Shown one piece after another: positions 1 through 7,852 of a DNA stretch of 60,463 nt. This DNA is from Desulfobacterales bacterium (GTDB taxonomy: Bacteria > Desulfobacterota > Desulfobacteria > Desulfobacterales > SpSt-501): contig JALOOU010000031.1 of assembly GCA_025454255.1 (NCBI GenBank), positions 1 to 60,463 of the forward strand. The letters are read 5' to 3'. Each line of letters opens with the position of its first letter. The first letter of the stretch is position 1. The notes beneath the pieces were generated by a model. The model was not told the origin of the DNA and made no database searches. It was given only the letters and a program-made list of their open reading frames with translations. Position numbers and translations under genes: made by a program.

Positions 1-395
1 TGCTGCGAGAATAGCGATCTATTCGAGCCAAGTCAACGGCAGCCGCAGAACCGGCAGCCGCCGAGGACCCGCCAGGGATCCCCCCGCCGCCCCGCGCACG
101 ATCTTGACACCGCAGCGGCTGTTTGCGATAGGTTGCGCTGCGCTCAGCCCGTTCGAAGCGTTCAGGTGAAGGGAGCCCGCCCCATGCCGCAGTCCGGACC
201 ACACGCAGCGACCCCGCGACGCGGCGGGCAAGCCGATGCCAGCGCACCGCCACCCCCCTGCCGGCCGGCCGGCAACGCCGCAATACATCACCTCACGACC
301 GTGACGACTGCCGCCGCGGCACGGCTTGCCATCAGCGGGCTCGAGCCAGCGGAGGCCGAGGGCATCGGCCTTGAGCCCTTCACTTTGCCGGTCCC
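1..395. other. No supported gene
   Basis: This GC-rich stretch holds only overlapping open frames with low-complexity Pro/Arg/Ala translations. I see no ribosome-binding site, promoter or hairpin worth calling. It may contain the end of a gene lying mostly outside the window, but nothing recognisable supports that. Confidence 0.5.
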
Positions 396-1280
396 TTGCT
401 CATGCTGCTCTCCGCCGGCTTCTTTACGGTCATGAACCTGCTGCTCAAGCAGTCGATGGCGTATTTCAGCATCTGGGACATAGGCTTCTACCGCTTTATC
501 GGGGGCTTCGCCGTGCTGGTCGCCCTTTTCGGCCGACGCGCGAACCCGTTGCGTTCGAGCGACACGAAACTGCTGCTCATCAGGGGATGCACGGGCTCGG
601 TCGCCTTCATCTGCTTCATTTTTTCCGTGCGCCGGCTGCCGGTTTCCACGGCATTGATGCTGTTGTACGCCTATCCGGTTTTTGCAGCCCTCTTTTCGTC
701 ATGGCTTTACCGAGAGCGATTCTCGGCCCCGGCAGTGCTGTGCATGGCGGCGGTTGCCGCCGGCGTCGCCATCCTGGTCGACCCCGGCGGAGGAATGGAT
801 CTCGCCGGCACCATCGCCGGCATCCTCTCGGCGGTGTTTGCCGGGCTGACCATCGCCATCATTCGACGCCTGAAGCAGACGAATGGCTCGGTTGTCATCT
901 ATCTCTATTTCTGCGTGGTCGGCGCCTTGGTGACGGCCCCGGCCTTTTTGCATTCACCCACCGCCCCGGCCACATTTGCGCAAGCCATGCTGTGCCTCGG
1001 GATCATCGTCACCTCGGTCCTTGGGCAGCTCAGCATGAACCACGGGTTCGGATACTGCCGCAGCTGGGAAGGGGGCCTCTACCTCACGAGCGAGGTCGCA
1101 CTGACGAGCTTGGCCGGAATCATGCTCCTCGGGGACCCTGCCGGCTGGCGTTTCTTCACCGGGGGGGCGCTCATACTGGGAAGCGCCGTGGCCACCCAGG
1201 TTGAACGGGCGTGGCACGGGAAAAAAATTAGCGGCGCTAGTTTTTCAAAGGACCGGACGCCGGGTTCAATGGGTCGATGA
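396..1280 (+). CDS. EamA/DMT-family permease
   Basis: A polytopic inner-membrane protein of 294 residues with about ten hydrophobic segments in two similar halves, the EamA layout of the drug/metabolite transporter superfamily. These proteins export or exchange small metabolites; the substrate cannot be read from sequence. The first segment begins almost at the N-terminus. An in-frame TGA at 372-374 limits the start to TTG 396 or ATG 402, and neither has a convincing ribosome-binding site. The protein is therefore a little shorter at the front than usual, so a sequencing frameshift near 380 is possible. It stands alone, convergent with the stress protein gene downstream. Confidence 0.8.
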   Translation: MLMLLSAGFFTVMNLLLKQSMAYFSIWDIGFYRFIGGFAVLVALFGRRANPLRSSDTKLLLIRGCTGSVAFICFIFSVRRLPVSTALMLLYAYPVFAALFSSWLYRERFSAPAVLCMAAVAAGVAILVDPGGGMDLAGTIAGILSAVFAGLTIAIIRRLKQTNGSVVIYLYFCVVGALVTAPAFLHSPTAPATFAQAMLCLGIIVTSVLGQLSMNHGFGYCRSWEGGLYLTSEVALTSLAGIMLLGDPAGWRFFTGGALILGSAVATQVERAWHGKKISGASFSKDRTPGSMGR

Positions 1281-1381
1281 CGGCTGGGCGGCGGCAAAAA
1301 CGCGGAAGTCGGTCCACACCGGGGACCTGCCGCCAGCAGTCCCTGCGCCCGCGGCAGGGGGCCGCGCCCCGTCCGCCGCGC

Positions 1382-1855
1382 TCAGGCCACCACCCAAACG
1401 GTGCAATTGCGGGCATGGCTGACGATTTTGCTGGACACGCTGCCGAAGAGAAACTCCTCCTTGCGGGACAACCCCTGGCGGCCGACCACGATGGTGCCGT
1501 ACCCGCTGGTCTCGAGTTCGGATAAAATGCACTCGGCGATGGACGGGCAGAACCGCAAGGGAGTGTGCGTCCGGATGCCGTCCTCCGGCACGCCGGCACC
1601 CACCAGGCTACGGCGGAAGCCCTCCAGCGCCGCTGCGATCCGCCGACGGTACTGCTCCAGCCACTGGCGTTTTTCCTCGAGCTTGGGAAAATAGTCCTCC
1701 TCGGGCTCGGAGATCACGTGCAGCAGCGTGACCTGAAACCCCTCCCGCCCGCCGAGCATGGCGCCGGCGTAGTCCACGGCGCGCCGGGAGTTCTCGGAAT
1801 CGTCTACCGCCAGCAGAACGGTTCGATTGAGTCCGGAAGAGGTGGCGGCGTTCAT
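1382..1855 (-). CDS. Universal stress protein, UspA family
   Basis: A single-domain Usp of 157 residues. It opens with the typical strand 'VLLAVDDSENSRRAVDYA' and ends with the ATP-binding loop G-R-Q-G, nine residues, then G-S (the G-2x-G-9x-G(S/T) signature). It is therefore probably an ATP-binding Usp rather than the non-binding UspA subtype. Its ATG overlaps the stop of the upstream kinase-like gene in an ATGA arrangement, so the two are translationally coupled and probably act together. Usps are cytoplasmic proteins for stress survival; the specific signal here is unknown. Confidence 0.9.
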   Translation of the reverse strand: MNAATSSGLNRTVLLAVDDSENSRRAVDYAGAMLGGREGFQVTLLHVISEPEEDYFPKLEEKRQWLEQYRRRIAAALEGFRRSLVGAGVPEDGIRTHTPLRFCPSIAECILSELETSGYGTIVVGRQGLSRKEEFLFGSVSSKIVSHARNCTVWVVA

Positions 1856-2895
1856 GGGTCGTCCTTTCGATCGGGTTGTTGCAGAAACAGATCCGCTCCC
1901 GCGCGCAGCTCGCCTGCGGCCGGCAGCAGATCTTCCAGCAGCTGATCGGTGGTTTCGTAGAACCAGTTGGCCCCGCGGGAGAAGTGCAGCAGGATCCGAT
2001 TGAGCGACTCGGGGATGTACGGGTAGACCTTTCTTAGATTCGCCACGCGGTTGTTGAAGACGATGTTCACGTCCGCGTCGGTCAACCGCGACAAAACCCC
2101 CGGCGCGTGGCGCTCTAAGTCGGGGAGCAGCACATCCCCCCGCCCCACCAGATAGATGAGCACGTTTCCCAGCCCGAACAGGTCGTAGCCGTAGATATTC
2201 TCCCGGTGCCGGTAGTTGTAGTCGAAATCGATCCAGCGAAAATGCCCGCTGCCGGCATCGATCAGGATGTGGTCGCGGCGGATGTCGCCATGCTTCTCCC
2301 CGTGCGCGTGCAGAAACCGAACGGCCTCCACGCAGCGGATGAAATTTGCCAGCAGGTGCGGCAGCCGGGTGAAAAAATAGGCCTCGTGCGCCTGTTTGAT
2401 TTCGGCCACGTGATCGGCCAGGGAGGTTCCGCTGATGACATCGAGAACGCGGACCAGGTTCCCCGCCGCATCGGCGATGCTCAGGCCGTGCATGAAATTG
2501 GGGTGCTCGCGGACGATTTCGAGGATCCGGGCTTCCTTGCGGGGGCTTCGGAAACAGTCGAAGGCAATGCCGCCGATGGTGGCGGTGAAATGCTCGTAGA
2601 ACACCAGCTTGATGATCTTCATCTCGCCCGAAATCAGGTCGATGGACCGCTTTACCCAGTGTTTGACCTCATCGTCCAGTCCGAAGCGGCCCTCCCGGAC
2701 GCTGTTGCGGATGAGATAGGGCCGGCCTTGCAGCAGGATGACATCGCCGGCATCCACGCGGAAGAAGTCCGAGGTGTCGGTCAGGATGCTCAGCTCCTGC
2801 GGCCGGGGCGGGGCCGTCAGCCACCGCGCGGCCAGCGCATGGATGTCGGCGCGCGACAGGCGGCCATCGGGGGCTGCTCCTGCCTCATCCGCCAT
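1852..2895 (-). CDS. Atypical protein-kinase-fold protein coupled to Usp
   Basis: About 347 residues. The ATG at 2895 is preferred over a longer open frame because it follows a GGGAAGGGA ribosome-binding site and the extra 45 residues look non-coding. Kinase-like marks are a lysine strand 'MKIIKLVFYEHF' near residue 105, a catalytic-loop motif 'HGDIRRDHILID' and a metal-binding 'IDFDYNY'. This H-G-D / I-D-F-D pattern resembles aminoglycoside-phosphotransferase and LPS-kinase folds more than Ser/Thr kinases. The Asn usually found four residues after the catalytic Asp region is His here. It ends in an ATGA overlap with the Usp gene. The substrate is unknown; the Usp is an obvious candidate partner. 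Confidence 0.65.
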   Translation of the reverse strand: MADEAGAAPDGRLSRADIHALAARWLTAPPRPQELSILTDTSDFFRVDAGDVILLQGRPYLIRNSVREGRFGLDDEVKHWVKRSIDLISGEMKIIKLVFYEHFTATIGGIAFDCFRSPRKEARILEIVREHPNFMHGLSIADAAGNLVRVLDVISGTSLADHVAEIKQAHEAYFFTRLPHLLANFIRCVEAVRFLHAHGEKHGDIRRDHILIDAGSGHFRWIDFDYNYRHRENIYGYDLFGLGNVLIYLVGRGDVLLPDLERHAPGVLSRLTDADVNIVFNNRVANLRKVYPYIPESLNRILLHFSRGANWFYETTDQLLEDLLPAAGELRAGADLFLQQPDRKDDP

Positions 2896-3180
2896 AACGT
2901 CCCTTCCCGGTTTGGTGTTCAGGCCGATCGAGCGGCCCTGCGGCTCCTTGCCCTGCGACAGTGGAGGTGGTGGCCACCAAAATAGCCTTCTTGTTTGGCC
3001 ATGGCAAGATCGAACCCGAAGGCAAAGCACGGCAGCCGGGGGCCGGCCGGGAGATCCAGCGCCCTCCGAAGGGATCCTTTCGGCTTCAGCGGCGTGAGGG
3101 GTAAAACCGGCTAATGTCGGAGGGCAAACCTGCCGATACCGCTCTCACAGGTTCGAAATTTCCGAGGAGGTCGCACCCTC

Positions 3181-3417
3181 ATGAAAGACCGGCTGCCCCA
3201 GTTCGTCAAAATGAATTCCGTCCGCGAAGAAAACCCGCCGCCCCGCGCCGTGGGCTGCCCGGGCTACCGCCGATGTCTGAACGAGGCGGCTTACAAAAAT
3301 TATTGCCTCGACTGCAGCCAGTGCGCCTCGGTTGAAGCCGTCGCAGATGGCCCGAGCCTCAAGCGCCCCCCACGGTCGCCCAGCGCCACCGCCCTTCCCG
3401 CCGCATCGACCGTTTGA
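3181..3417 (+). CDS. Small Cys-rich protein, possible zinc or metal site
   Basis: A 78-residue frame starting at an ATG preceded by a strong GAGGAGGT ribosome-binding site. The centre carries four spaced cysteines in 'CPGYRRCLNEA' and 'NYCLDCSQC', a plausible Zn-knuckle or metal ligand set. The C-terminal third is low in complexity. No family is recognised with confidence. It sits alone, just ahead of the dispersed repeat copy. The good ribosome-binding site and ordered Cys pattern argue that it is real; a shadow frame on the other strand has no such support. Confidence 0.45.
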   Translation: MKDRLPQFVKMNSVREENPPPRAVGCPGYRRCLNEAAYKNYCLDCSQCASVEAVADGPSLKRPPRSPSATALPAASTV

Positions 3418-3483
3418 CCCAAACGTCTCGCCCTGCTTCGTATCCGGACTCAAGCGATCTCAGCACTCCGTAGCTGACTGAAG

Positions 3484-3512
3484 TTGACAGCTATTTTCGC
3501 CTGGTGTATGGC
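3484..3512 (+). promoter_or_regulatory. Possible sigma-70 promoter ahead of repeat copy 1
   Basis: A perfect TTGACA at 3484-3489 is followed after 17 bases by TATGGC at 3507-3512, a poor -10. Transcription would begin near 3519 and run into the repeat element at 3549-3686. The weak -10 makes this only suggestive. Confidence 0.3.
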
Positions 3513-3548
3513 GTCAATATTATCAAACTGTATTTACAATCACTTGAA

Positions 3549-3686
3549 GTGGTTTCACAACCTCGGATCACGGTTGCGGGCAAGGCGGGAGGCCGATTCG
3601 AAAGCGCAGCAACCTGAATTAGGTCGTGAGCGCCTTCGCGAGGCCTGCCATCCCGCCACGGCGGGACCCCCAGCCGTCAGACGGGG
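3549..3686 (+). repeat. Dispersed ~138-bp structured repeat, copy 1
   Basis: This intergenic element matches 26516-26652 along its whole length, with short blocks of identity such as CCTCGGATC, CGGTTGCGG, TCGAAAG, GCAACCT, GCGAGGCC, GCCATCCCGCC and AGACGGGG. Small insertions or deletions between the copies break any common reading frame. An outer stem (CACAACCT with AGGTCGTG, one mismatch), an inner stem (GGTTGC with GCAACC) and a 3' hairpin (TCCCGC/GCGGGA, loop CACG) can be drawn. It could be a non-coding RNA or a mobile palindromic repeat. The strand is assigned only from the candidate promoter upstream. Confidence 0.6.
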
Positions 3687-3741
3687 TTAGTCAACCACTT
3701 TCTATAAAATCGCCGCTCGGATACCGGGGAACCCTCTCCGC

Positions 3742-5358
3742 ATGAAACCAACGGTTGTGCGCATTGTGCTGGCGTTGCTTCCATTGGGGGCGGCGCTTTA
3801 CGCCCTTGCGGCCGGCCAGGACGCCAACTGGGACCTGCGCAATTACCACTTCTACAACCCCTTCGCCTTCCTCACCGGCCGCATGGGGCACGACATCGCC
3901 GTCTCCCACGTGGCAACCTATTACAACCCGTTGATGTATGTACCGTTCTACTGGGCGGTCACCTCGCTTCCGCCCAAGGCTGTGGGGTTTTTGCTCGGAT
4001 GGATCCCCGGGCTGAATGTCTGGCTGCTGTACGGCATTGCCCGCAACTCAGTCGATCTCGGCGGCAGTCGGCGGACCGCCTGGTTTTGTCTGGCCGCGGC
4101 GACGGTCGGGATGCTGGGCGTTGTGAACCTGGCCGAAATCGGAACGAGCTACGGCGACAACGTGCTCAGCCTGCTGGTGTTGGCCGCTGTCTGGCTGATC
4201 GTGCGGTTCCGGGAGCGACTCGGCGCTTCTGTGAGGTCCGCCTGGCCGATCGCCGGCGCCGCGGGGCTTCTGACCGGAGTCGCCTTCGGCTTGAAGCTGC
4301 CGTTCGCGGTTTACGCCGTCGCGCTCTGCGCTGCCCTTTTCGGGCTGAGCCTGCCGTGGCGCCGACGCCTTCTGGTGGCCGTTGTCTTCGGCTTGGGGGT
4401 ACTGGCCGGCGCGGCGGCCTCCGGCGGATTCTGGGTGCTGGAGATGTGGCAGCGTTTCCAGAACCCCGTGTTTCCCTATTTCAACCAGTATTTCGAGTCG
4501 CCCTGGGGCACGATCGGCTCCTACCGCGACGAGCGTTTTATCCCCACGGGCCTGCTCATGTGGCTCTCTTTTCCCATCTGGTTCAACATCGACCCGATGC
4601 AGGTCGGCGAGGTGGACTTCAGGGATCTGCGCTTTCCCCTGCTCTACCTGTTGATGATCGGCCTGCTGTTGAAGACCGCGGTGACCTTTGTGAAGCGGCC
4701 TTCGCCGGGCGGGCAGCCCGCGGCTGAAAGTTCGGGCCGTATGCCCGTCACGCCCTTTTTCATCATTTTCATGCTGGCGGCCTTCATGCTCTGGATGAAG
4801 CTCTTTGCCGTCTATCGCTACCTGATGGTAGGCGAGATGCTGGTGCCGTTGACGGTGTTCCTCGTGCTGGGCGCCCTGCTGCAGAACCGCCGGCGGCAGC
4901 TTCAGGCCGCTCTGGCCGGATTCGTCCTGCTGCTGGTCACCCTCGTTCCCGGCGATTGGGGACGCAGGCCCTGGGCGGCCGATTACTTCGGAGTCGAACC
5001 GCCGCCGCTCGCGGAGCCGGAGAGCGCCATCGTGCTGATGACCGGGCATGATGCCATGGCCTACCTGATTCCTTTCTTCCCGCAACCGGTGCGCTTCCTG
5101 CGCATCCAGGGGTATGTCACCGGTCCGTCGACCTCCCCCAATCAAACCGATCGGCTGATGCGGGAGATCATCGCCCGCCACGACGGGAAGCTCTTCATCC
5201 TGTACCGGGCCTACGAGGAGTGGCATGCCATGACCGCGTTGAGCTCCTATCATCTCGAGGCGGACCGCGACGCCTGCACCCCTTTTGTGCCGCGGATCGA
5301 ACCCCAACCGGAGCACCCGTTTTATCTATGCAGCGTAAGGAAGATCCAATCGCCGTGA
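3742..5358 (+). CDS. Polytopic membrane protein, GT-C glycosyltransferase-like
   Basis: A 538-residue protein with roughly ten to twelve membrane segments and a soluble C-terminal domain of about 120 residues. Near the N-terminus is 'GQDANWDLRNYHFYNPFAF', whose acidic residues just after the first membrane segment recall the first-loop catalytic motif of lipid-linked-sugar GT-C transferases. That comparison is inference; I do not recognise a named family. The stop overlaps the GTG of the following GT2 gene by four bases (GTGA), so the pair is translationally coupled. Together they suggest transfer of a sugar from a polyprenyl carrier to an envelope glycan or protein. Confidence 0.65.
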   Translation: MKPTVVRIVLALLPLGAALYALAAGQDANWDLRNYHFYNPFAFLTGRMGHDIAVSHVATYYNPLMYVPFYWAVTSLPPKAVGFLLGWIPGLNVWLLYGIARNSVDLGGSRRTAWFCLAAATVGMLGVVNLAEIGTSYGDNVLSLLVLAAVWLIVRFRERLGASVRSAWPIAGAAGLLTGVAFGLKLPFAVYAVALCAALFGLSLPWRRRLLVAVVFGLGVLAGAAASGGFWVLEMWQRFQNPVFPYFNQYFESPWGTIGSYRDERFIPTGLLMWLSFPIWFNIDPMQVGEVDFRDLRFPLLYLLMIGLLLKTAVTFVKRPSPGGQPAAESSGRMPVTPFFIIFMLAAFMLWMKLFAVYRYLMVGEMLVPLTVFLVLGALLQNRRRQLQAALAGFVLLLVTLVPGDWGRRPWAADYFGVEPPPLAEPESAIVLMTGHDAMAYLIPFFPQPVRFLRIQGYVTGPSTSPNQTDRLMREIIARHDGKLFILYRAYEEWHAMTALSSYHLEADRDACTPFVPRIEPQPEHPFYLCSVRKIQSP

Positions 5359-6311
5359 AAGAGAACCCGTCGAACCTCGGATGGCCGAACCTTCGCACCG
5401 CGGTGATCCTGCCCTGCTACAACGAGGCGGCGGCGATCGGGGATGTGGTGCGCGCATTTCGCACCGCCCTGCCGGAAGCCCTGATTTACGTCTACGACAA
5501 CAACTCCCGGGACGAAACCGTTGCGCGCGCCCGCGAAGCCGGGGCGGTGGTGCGCCGCGAGGCGCGGCAGGGCAAGGGCCATGTGGTGCGCCGCATGTTC
5601 GCCGACGTCGAGGCCGACATCTACGTGCTGGCCGACGGCGACGGCACCTACGACGCCGCAAGCGCGCCGGCCCTGGTGGAGAAGCTCGTTGCCGAGCGGC
5701 TGGACATGGTCGTCGGCTCGCGCCTGAGCGCCTACGAGGGGGAGGCCTTCCGCCGCGGCCACCGGTTCGGAAACGATCTTCTGACGGGCTTTCTCGGGCT
5801 GTGCTTCGGCCGCACCTTCACCGACATCCTCTCGGGCTACCGCGTGTTCTCGCGGCGGTTCGTGAAGTCGTTCCCGGCGCTCTCTGCCGGATTCGAGACC
5901 GAGACCGAACTCTCGGTGCATGCCCTCGAGCTGCGCATGCCGATCGCCGAGGTGCCCACTGCCTATCGGGCGCGGCCGGCGGGCTCGGCCAGCAAACTGC
6001 GGACCTACCGCGACGGCTTCCGCATCCTGATGATGATTCTAAACCTGTTCAAGGAGGAGCGGCCGCTGGCCTTCTTCTCTATCATTGCCGGTCTTCTTGC
6101 CCTCATTTCCGTGATCTTGGCCTATCCCGTCATCCTCACCTATGTCGCGACCGGCCTGGTGCCGCGGTTTCCCACCGCCATCCTCTCCACGGGGCTCATG
6201 ATCCTGTCAAGCCTTGCCCTCACCTGCGGTTTCGTGCTCGACACCGTCACTCACGGCCGCCGGGAGATGAAGCGCCTGGCCTACCTGTCGATCCCGCCTC
6301 TGGGCGAATGA
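5355..6311 (+). CDS. GT2-family glycosyltransferase (dolichyl-phosphate sugar synthase type)
   Basis: About 318 residues from GTG 5355, which forms a GTGA overlap with the upstream stop and follows AAGGAAG. ATG 5328 is an alternative start. The GT-A domain shows 'VILPCYNEAAAIGDVV', 'YDNNSRDET' and the metal-binding 'ADGDGTYD', with 'GSRL' and 'DILSGYRVFSRR' further on. Two C-terminal membrane segments follow. The layout is that of a polyprenyl-phosphate mannose or glucose synthase. Coupling with the membrane protein upstream suggests that this enzyme charges the lipid carrier and the partner uses it. The sugar and acceptor are unknown. Confidence 0.85.
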   Translation: MKENPSNLGWPNLRTAVILPCYNEAAAIGDVVRAFRTALPEALIYVYDNNSRDETVARAREAGAVVRREARQGKGHVVRRMFADVEADIYVLADGDGTYDAASAPALVEKLVAERLDMVVGSRLSAYEGEAFRRGHRFGNDLLTGFLGLCFGRTFTDILSGYRVFSRRFVKSFPALSAGFETETELSVHALELRMPIAEVPTAYRARPAGSASKLRTYRDGFRILMMILNLFKEERPLAFFSIIAGLLALISVILAYPVILTYVATGLVPRFPTAILSTGLMILSSLALTCGFVLDTVTHGRREMKRLAYLSIPPLGE

Positions 6312-6478
6312 ACCGCAGCGCCCGGCAGCCGACCCAACCCTCCGATTTGACAGGCATCGGGGACATTCGTATTATCCGATCATAATTGTCGGGTATAGAA
6401 AACTCGTCCCTCGCCGGATCCCCGGCCCCGCACCGTAGAAAAACCGACCGGTTGCCCGACCCAAAAAAGGCGGTCATC

Positions 6479-7852
6479 ATGGCCCAGCAACGAAAGGCGC
6501 TCCCGGCAGCAGGCGGGATGCGGTCGTCCCTTCGGCAAGGCAACCCGCTCGCATCGCAAGCCCGCCGCCCCGGCCGCACCCGGCGGGGGGCCCTCCCAAC
6601 GGCGGGGTGCATCGCATGCTTGATTCTCGCGGTGGCGACAACGCCGCTGCTCGCCGAGCCGCCGGTCTTGGAGATCGATTGGCTTGTAAGCGAAGCGCTT
6701 GCGAACAGCCCGAGAGTATCGGCCGCCCGCGAGAGATACGCCGCTCTCAAAGAAAAAATACCACAGGCCGGCGCCCTTGAAGACCCCATGCTGGGATTCG
6801 GCGTGGTCAACCTGCCGAACAACTTCGACTTCAACGACGAAGACATGACCGCCAAAGAGCTCTCCGTCTCCCAGAAATTTCCATTTCCCGGCAAAAGAGG
6901 CCTGAGCGAGCAGATCGCCGCAAGGGAGGCAGATGCGGGCGCGGCCGATGTCGAGGAGATCGCCAACCTGTTGGTGAAAGAGGTCAAATCCGCCTTCTTC
7001 GATCTTTCCCACGTCTACCGCACCACGGAGGTCGCCCAGCGCAACAAGCGCCTGCTGGAGGAGCTGGCCAAGACCGCCGAGACCCGCTACTCCGTGGGCA
7101 GGGCCACCCAGGAGGAGCTCATCAGAAACCAGGTGGAGATCTCCAAAATGGTGGATGACCTGATCACGCTCGAGCAGCGCAAGCGGGCGCTAACGGCCCG
7201 GTTGAACTACCTGCTCAACCGGCCGCCGAACAGCCCCCTGGGCCGACCGGCGGAGCTTGAGTTCAGGCCGGCGCCGTTTTCGATCGAAGCGCTTCAGCAC
7301 CAGGCCGTTGCGGACAATCCCATGCTCAAATCCTTGAAACAGGAGATTGCCGCCCGTGGCAAAAGCATTGAACTGGCCAGGCGCGATTTCTTCCCGGACC
7401 TCAACCTGAGGCTCGCCTACGGCCAGCGGGAGGATCGCCTGGACATGGTCAGCGGCATGGTCGAAATCAACCTGCCCGTTTTCTTCACCTCCAGGCAGGA
7501 GCGCAAAGTCGAGCAGGCCTATGCGGAAGTTCGCTCCGCCCAGGCCAAATTCGATGACATCCGCAGCGAGACCCTGTTTAGGATCGAAGAGTCGGGATCG
7601 ATGGCCCAGAGCCTGGAGCGCAAGATCGAACTCTACCGCACGGGCATCCTCCCCCAGTCCCGGATGCAGATCGAGGCCGCCGCGAGCGCCTACATGGTCA
7701 ACCAGGCCGAGTTCTCGACGGTGCTCGAGAGCCGCATGCGGCTGTACCGGTTTGAACTCGACTACCACGAGGCCCTGACCGAATACGAAAAGAGCCTGGC
7801 CGCGTTGGAGGCCGCCGTGGGCAGAACCTTCACCCGCGAGGTGGCGCAATGA
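6479..7852 (+). CDS. TolC/CusC-type outer-membrane efflux channel
   Basis: About 457 residues from ATG 6479, which follows AAGGCGG; the open frame extends further upstream without support. A signal peptide is visible ('CIACLILAVATTPLLAEP'). Two outer-membrane-efflux repeats follow, rich in long amphipathic coiled-coil helices such as 'EELIRNQVEISKMVDDL'. It is the outer-membrane duct of the tripartite pump encoded by this operon. The stop overlaps the adaptor gene start (ATGA). Pairing with an HME-type RND gene points to metal export, probably Cu(I)/Ag(I). Confidence 0.88.
   Translation: MAQQRKALPAAGGMRSSLRQGNPLASQARRPGRTRRGALPTAGCIACLILAVATTPLLAEPPVLEIDWLVSEALANSPRVSAARERYAALKEKIPQAGALEDPMLGFGVVNLPNNFDFNDEDMTAKELSVSQKFPFPGKRGLSEQIAAREADAGAADVEEIANLLVKEVKSAFFDLSHVYRTTEVAQRNKRLLEELAKTAETRYSVGRATQEELIRNQVEISKMVDDLITLEQRKRALTARLNYLLNRPPNSPLGRPAELEFRPAPFSIEALQHQAVADNPMLKSLKQEIAARGKSIELARRDFFPDLNLRLAYGQREDRLDMVSGMVEINLPVFFTSRQERKVEQAYAEVRSAQAKFDDIRSETLFRIEESGSMAQSLERKIELYRTGILPQSRMQIEAAASAYMVNQAEFSTVLESRMRLYRFELDYHEALTEYEKSLAALEAAVGRTFTREVAQ

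Noticed and set aside
3003-3018. GG-N10-GC pattern on the minus strand upstream of the kinase-like gene, resembling sigma-54
   Set aside because: Only GG and TTGC match; the rest of the -24 box is off consensus and the pattern is expected by chance in GC-rich DNA.
3549-3686. Integron attC site, because copy 2 ends with GTTAGAC (a GTTRRRY-like core)
   Set aside because: Copy 1 has GTCAGAC instead, the matching RYYYAAC core is missing at the other end in both copies, and no integrase or cassette array is present.
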